Assembly (NCBI RefSeq): GCF_003583925.1
Contig: NZ_QYCN01000007.1
Span: 188-64,187, forward strand
Direction: 5' to 3'
Length of the DNA stretch: 64,000 nt
Source: Hymenobacter rubripertinctus
GTDB taxonomy: Bacteria > Bacteroidota > Bacteroidia > Cytophagales > Hymenobacteraceae
The position numbers and the translations under genes were made by a program. A model generated the notes under the pieces. It was not told the origin of the DNA. It did no database searches and saw only the letters and a list, made by a program, of their open reading frames with translations. Below, piece by piece: positions 62,587-64,000 of this stretch (position 1 is its first letter; every line of letters starts with the position of its first letter).

Positions 62587-63036
62587 TTATATTTCCTTTT
62601 TGAATAATCTTACTGCATCTGATAAATTGCCACCTTTATCAGCAGATTTTAGTACTTTGAACAGCCTGACAAAGGCATCGCCATAAAATTTACTTTGCTT
62701 TAGATTTATTATTTCGGAGCCACCATCTGAATTTTCAATGGTTACTTTGATTCTCATTTCATTATTACTTGTCCAGTTTGGAAATGGGGGCAGCCAACTG
62801 TCTTTTTCAGCTATGACACACTTAAAACCCCTCCATTGCAGGCAGTTAGAGCTAATGCGCTCAAAATTTCCATCAAATAAAGAATAAGCGTAATAATGGT
62901 TTTTGCCACTGAATGAGGGCGCATCATATGCACAGTGAATGAATGCAATTATCTCAGCGCCTGGTAGTTGCTCAGCATGTGTTAATTTAACAACATCACC
63001 TGTGCTGTAAACAGCCATTATAAAGTTAGAGTGCAT
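62587..63036 (-). CDS. A+T-rich orphan protein 2
   Basis: The protein has 149 residues (ATG at 63036; ATG at 63018 possible). It starts with an SH3-like strand set (YSTGDVVKLTHAEQLPGAEIIAF) and has KVTIENSDGGSEIINLKQSKFYGDAF later. No family is recognised. It lies 51 bases upstream of orphan protein 1 on the same strand, so the two probably form a pair. Confidence 0.55.
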   Translation of the reverse strand: MHSNFIMAVYSTGDVVKLTHAEQLPGAEIIAFIHCAYDAPSFSGKNHYYAYSLFDGNFERISSNCLQWRGFKCVIAEKDSWLPPFPNWTSNNEMRIKVTIENSDGGSEIINLKQSKFYGDAFVRLFKVLKSADKGGNLSDAVRLFKKEI

Positions 63037-63133
63037 GATTTGGAGTTTAGTTCAAGATTTATGCAGACGCTAACTTACTTAAGGACGTCTCCCTTTTTCA
63101 GCTTCTCATCAACTTAGCCCTGGCAGTATGTTT

Positions 63134-63301
63134 CTAGCTCATCCGCACCGCCGCCCGCTCGAGCTCCGCCAGCAGCATTTTGAGCAGAAACGTTTTGCCC
63201 GTACCCGCATAGCCCCGCAGCAGAAATACCGGCTCGTTGGGGCTGTTTAGGAAGAGCCGGAAGTCGATGAGGGCGGTGGCTTGGGCAGGGGTTAGGGTCA
63301 T
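63134..63301 (-). pseudogene. Truncated RecD/Pif1-type helicase fragment
   Basis: 55 residues begin at ATG 63301 and contain LTPAQATALIDFRLFL and the Walker A sequence RGYAGTGKTFLLKMLL, the start of AAA_30/RecD2-type helicases. It stops at 63134 after VRMS. The full family has several hundred residues, so this is a remnant. Its G+C-rich composition contrasts with the A+T-rich genes on each side. Confidence 0.75.
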
Positions 63302-63304
63302 GTG

Positions 63305-64000
63305 TTAATTTGTTTGATTGGCAGGAGATATGTAAATATCCTCTATTTTTAAATTAGGTATCAAGTCTCTTAGCGGGACTATAATTTTCATTAATTCGCG
63401 CAGATAATTATCGAAATCAGTTTCAATTTTTGCTAATTCATATTCTTGATTATTTGCTAAGGTCTTGAAGTTCCAGCCATGACTATCGGCATTCCTTAGC
63501 CTATAACAAGCGTTATACTTATCAGTATTATATGTCTTTACTAATGAGTATTTGCAGTCAGGATGTGCCTTGAAGAATGGGAGAAATTGATTGTTAATCA
63601 ACCATATTTTATTTACGAGAGAGAGCTTTTTAGTAACTTCTTGATGAATAATCCTTCTAGGAATTCTGGTGTCTATGTCTAATTTGTATTTAGACCATTC
63701 ATTTTGGTTGTCTAAAAGGCGTTCAACTAAATTGCTATGATTTGTAATGTAGTTGACTAAAGTTTCGATTTGACGGAAAGCATTTCTACAAGCTCTTGCT
63801 ACTTGGTTGTTGAGGAAGGCGAAATTTGTTTCCTCGTGGCAACGTATCAAAAAAATCTTGAATTCTAATGAGTCGGGAAGTTTTTGGTAAAACCCTTGTG
63901 CGCGTTTTGTTAACGACTCGCCAATTATTTCTAACTTATTGTGAATAGCTCTGGCTGCTTCACGGTCTTGCTGTATTTCATGCAGAAGCGTTAGTTGTCC
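63305..64000 (-). CDS. Partial hypothetical protein at the right edge
   Basis: The frame ends at 63305 and stays open to the window edge, giving 231 visible residues without a confirmed start; an internal TTG at 63850 is a poor candidate. The protein is helical and A+T-rich, with KTYNTDKYNACYRLRNADSHGWNF and a C-terminal LKIEDIYISPANQTN. No family is recognised. It begins beyond the window. Confidence 0.6.
   Translation of the reverse strand, partial: GQLTLLHEIQQDREAARAIHNKLEIIGESLTKRAQGFYQKLPDSLEFKIFLIRCHEETNFAFLNNQVARACRNAFRQIETLVNYITNHSNLVERLLDNQNEWSKYKLDIDTRIPRRIIHQEVTKKLSLVNKIWLINNQFLPFFKAHPDCKYSLVKTYNTDKYNACYRLRNADSHGWNFKTLANNQEYELAKIETDFDNYLRELMKIIVPLRDLIPNLKIEDIYISPANQTN

Noticed and set aside
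35500..64000. CRISPR array or diversity-generating retroelement
   Set aside because: No regularly spaced direct repeats with unique spacers and no reverse transcriptase motif were seen.
1..64000. tRNA or rRNA genes
   Set aside because: No cloverleaf or rRNA-like sequence was recognised by eye; a covariance-model search would be decisive.

Overview
The window looks like a chromosome segment from a high-G+C member of the Bacteroidota, most likely Hymenobacter or a close relative in the Cytophagales. Three things support this. There are type IX secretion (T9SS) sorting tails and the gliding lipoprotein GldH. Several promoters have the Bacteroidota form (TTG, about 19-20 bases, TAnnTTTG). The backbone is rich in alanine, proline and GCC/CTG codons. 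The genus is an inference.

Bases 1-35,500 are ordinary backbone. In order they hold: a DUF2723 membrane glycosyltransferase-like protein; a T9SS cupredoxin; the biotin ligase birA divergent from rsfS and ftsH; an overlapping set of a LUD-domain protein, an LpxH-type phosphatase and a secreted propeller-like protein; a T9SS subtilase; two tandem HEIGH-type (M57) lipoprotein proteases; a RicT/PSP1 protein followed by gldH; a cold-shock protein; a large disordered acidic protein; a PAP2 phosphatase; an HhH (ComEA-like) protein; a DinB-like protein; a giant thioester alpha-2-macroglobulin; and a ferredoxin with its reductase. Many genes end in strong perfect hairpins.

From about 35,450 to the right edge lies an accessory element of phage type. 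It starts with a divergent repressor/Cro-like switch (35.5-36.7 kb), an HTH protein, a replication initiator and a DnaB helicase (37.7-39.9 kb). A lysis set (endolysin, holin-like and coiled-coil membrane proteins) is at 54.2-57.1 kb. A recombination-type operon with an exonuclease VIII-like nuclease is at 58.5-61.6 kb. No capsid, portal, terminase, tail or intact integrase is seen in these 28 kb, so it may be a satellite, a phage-plasmid, or one arm of a larger prophage.

The main cargo is a tight seven-gene, A+T-richer operon on the minus strand (50,668 down to 40,213). It encodes a DUF4007 protein, a large P-loop ATPase, a PAPS-reductase-like (DndC/SspD) protein, a phospholipase-D/DEAH-helicase fusion, a 75-residue protein, a Rad50/DndD-like ATPase with a zinc hook, and a 170-residue protein. 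I read this as a single-strand DNA phosphorothioation defence system of the SspBCD type with a restriction module related to SspFGH, without its own cysteine desulfurase. Next to it are a DUF1828 gene pair and an AlbA/Schlafen-like ATP-binding protein. At the right end are A+T-rich orphan genes and a truncated RecD/Pif1-type helicase fragment.

Several families of short palindromic or tandem repeats sit exactly in operon gaps or in frame inside genes (30.15, 34.04, 37.58, 38.22, 55.84, 59.85 kb).
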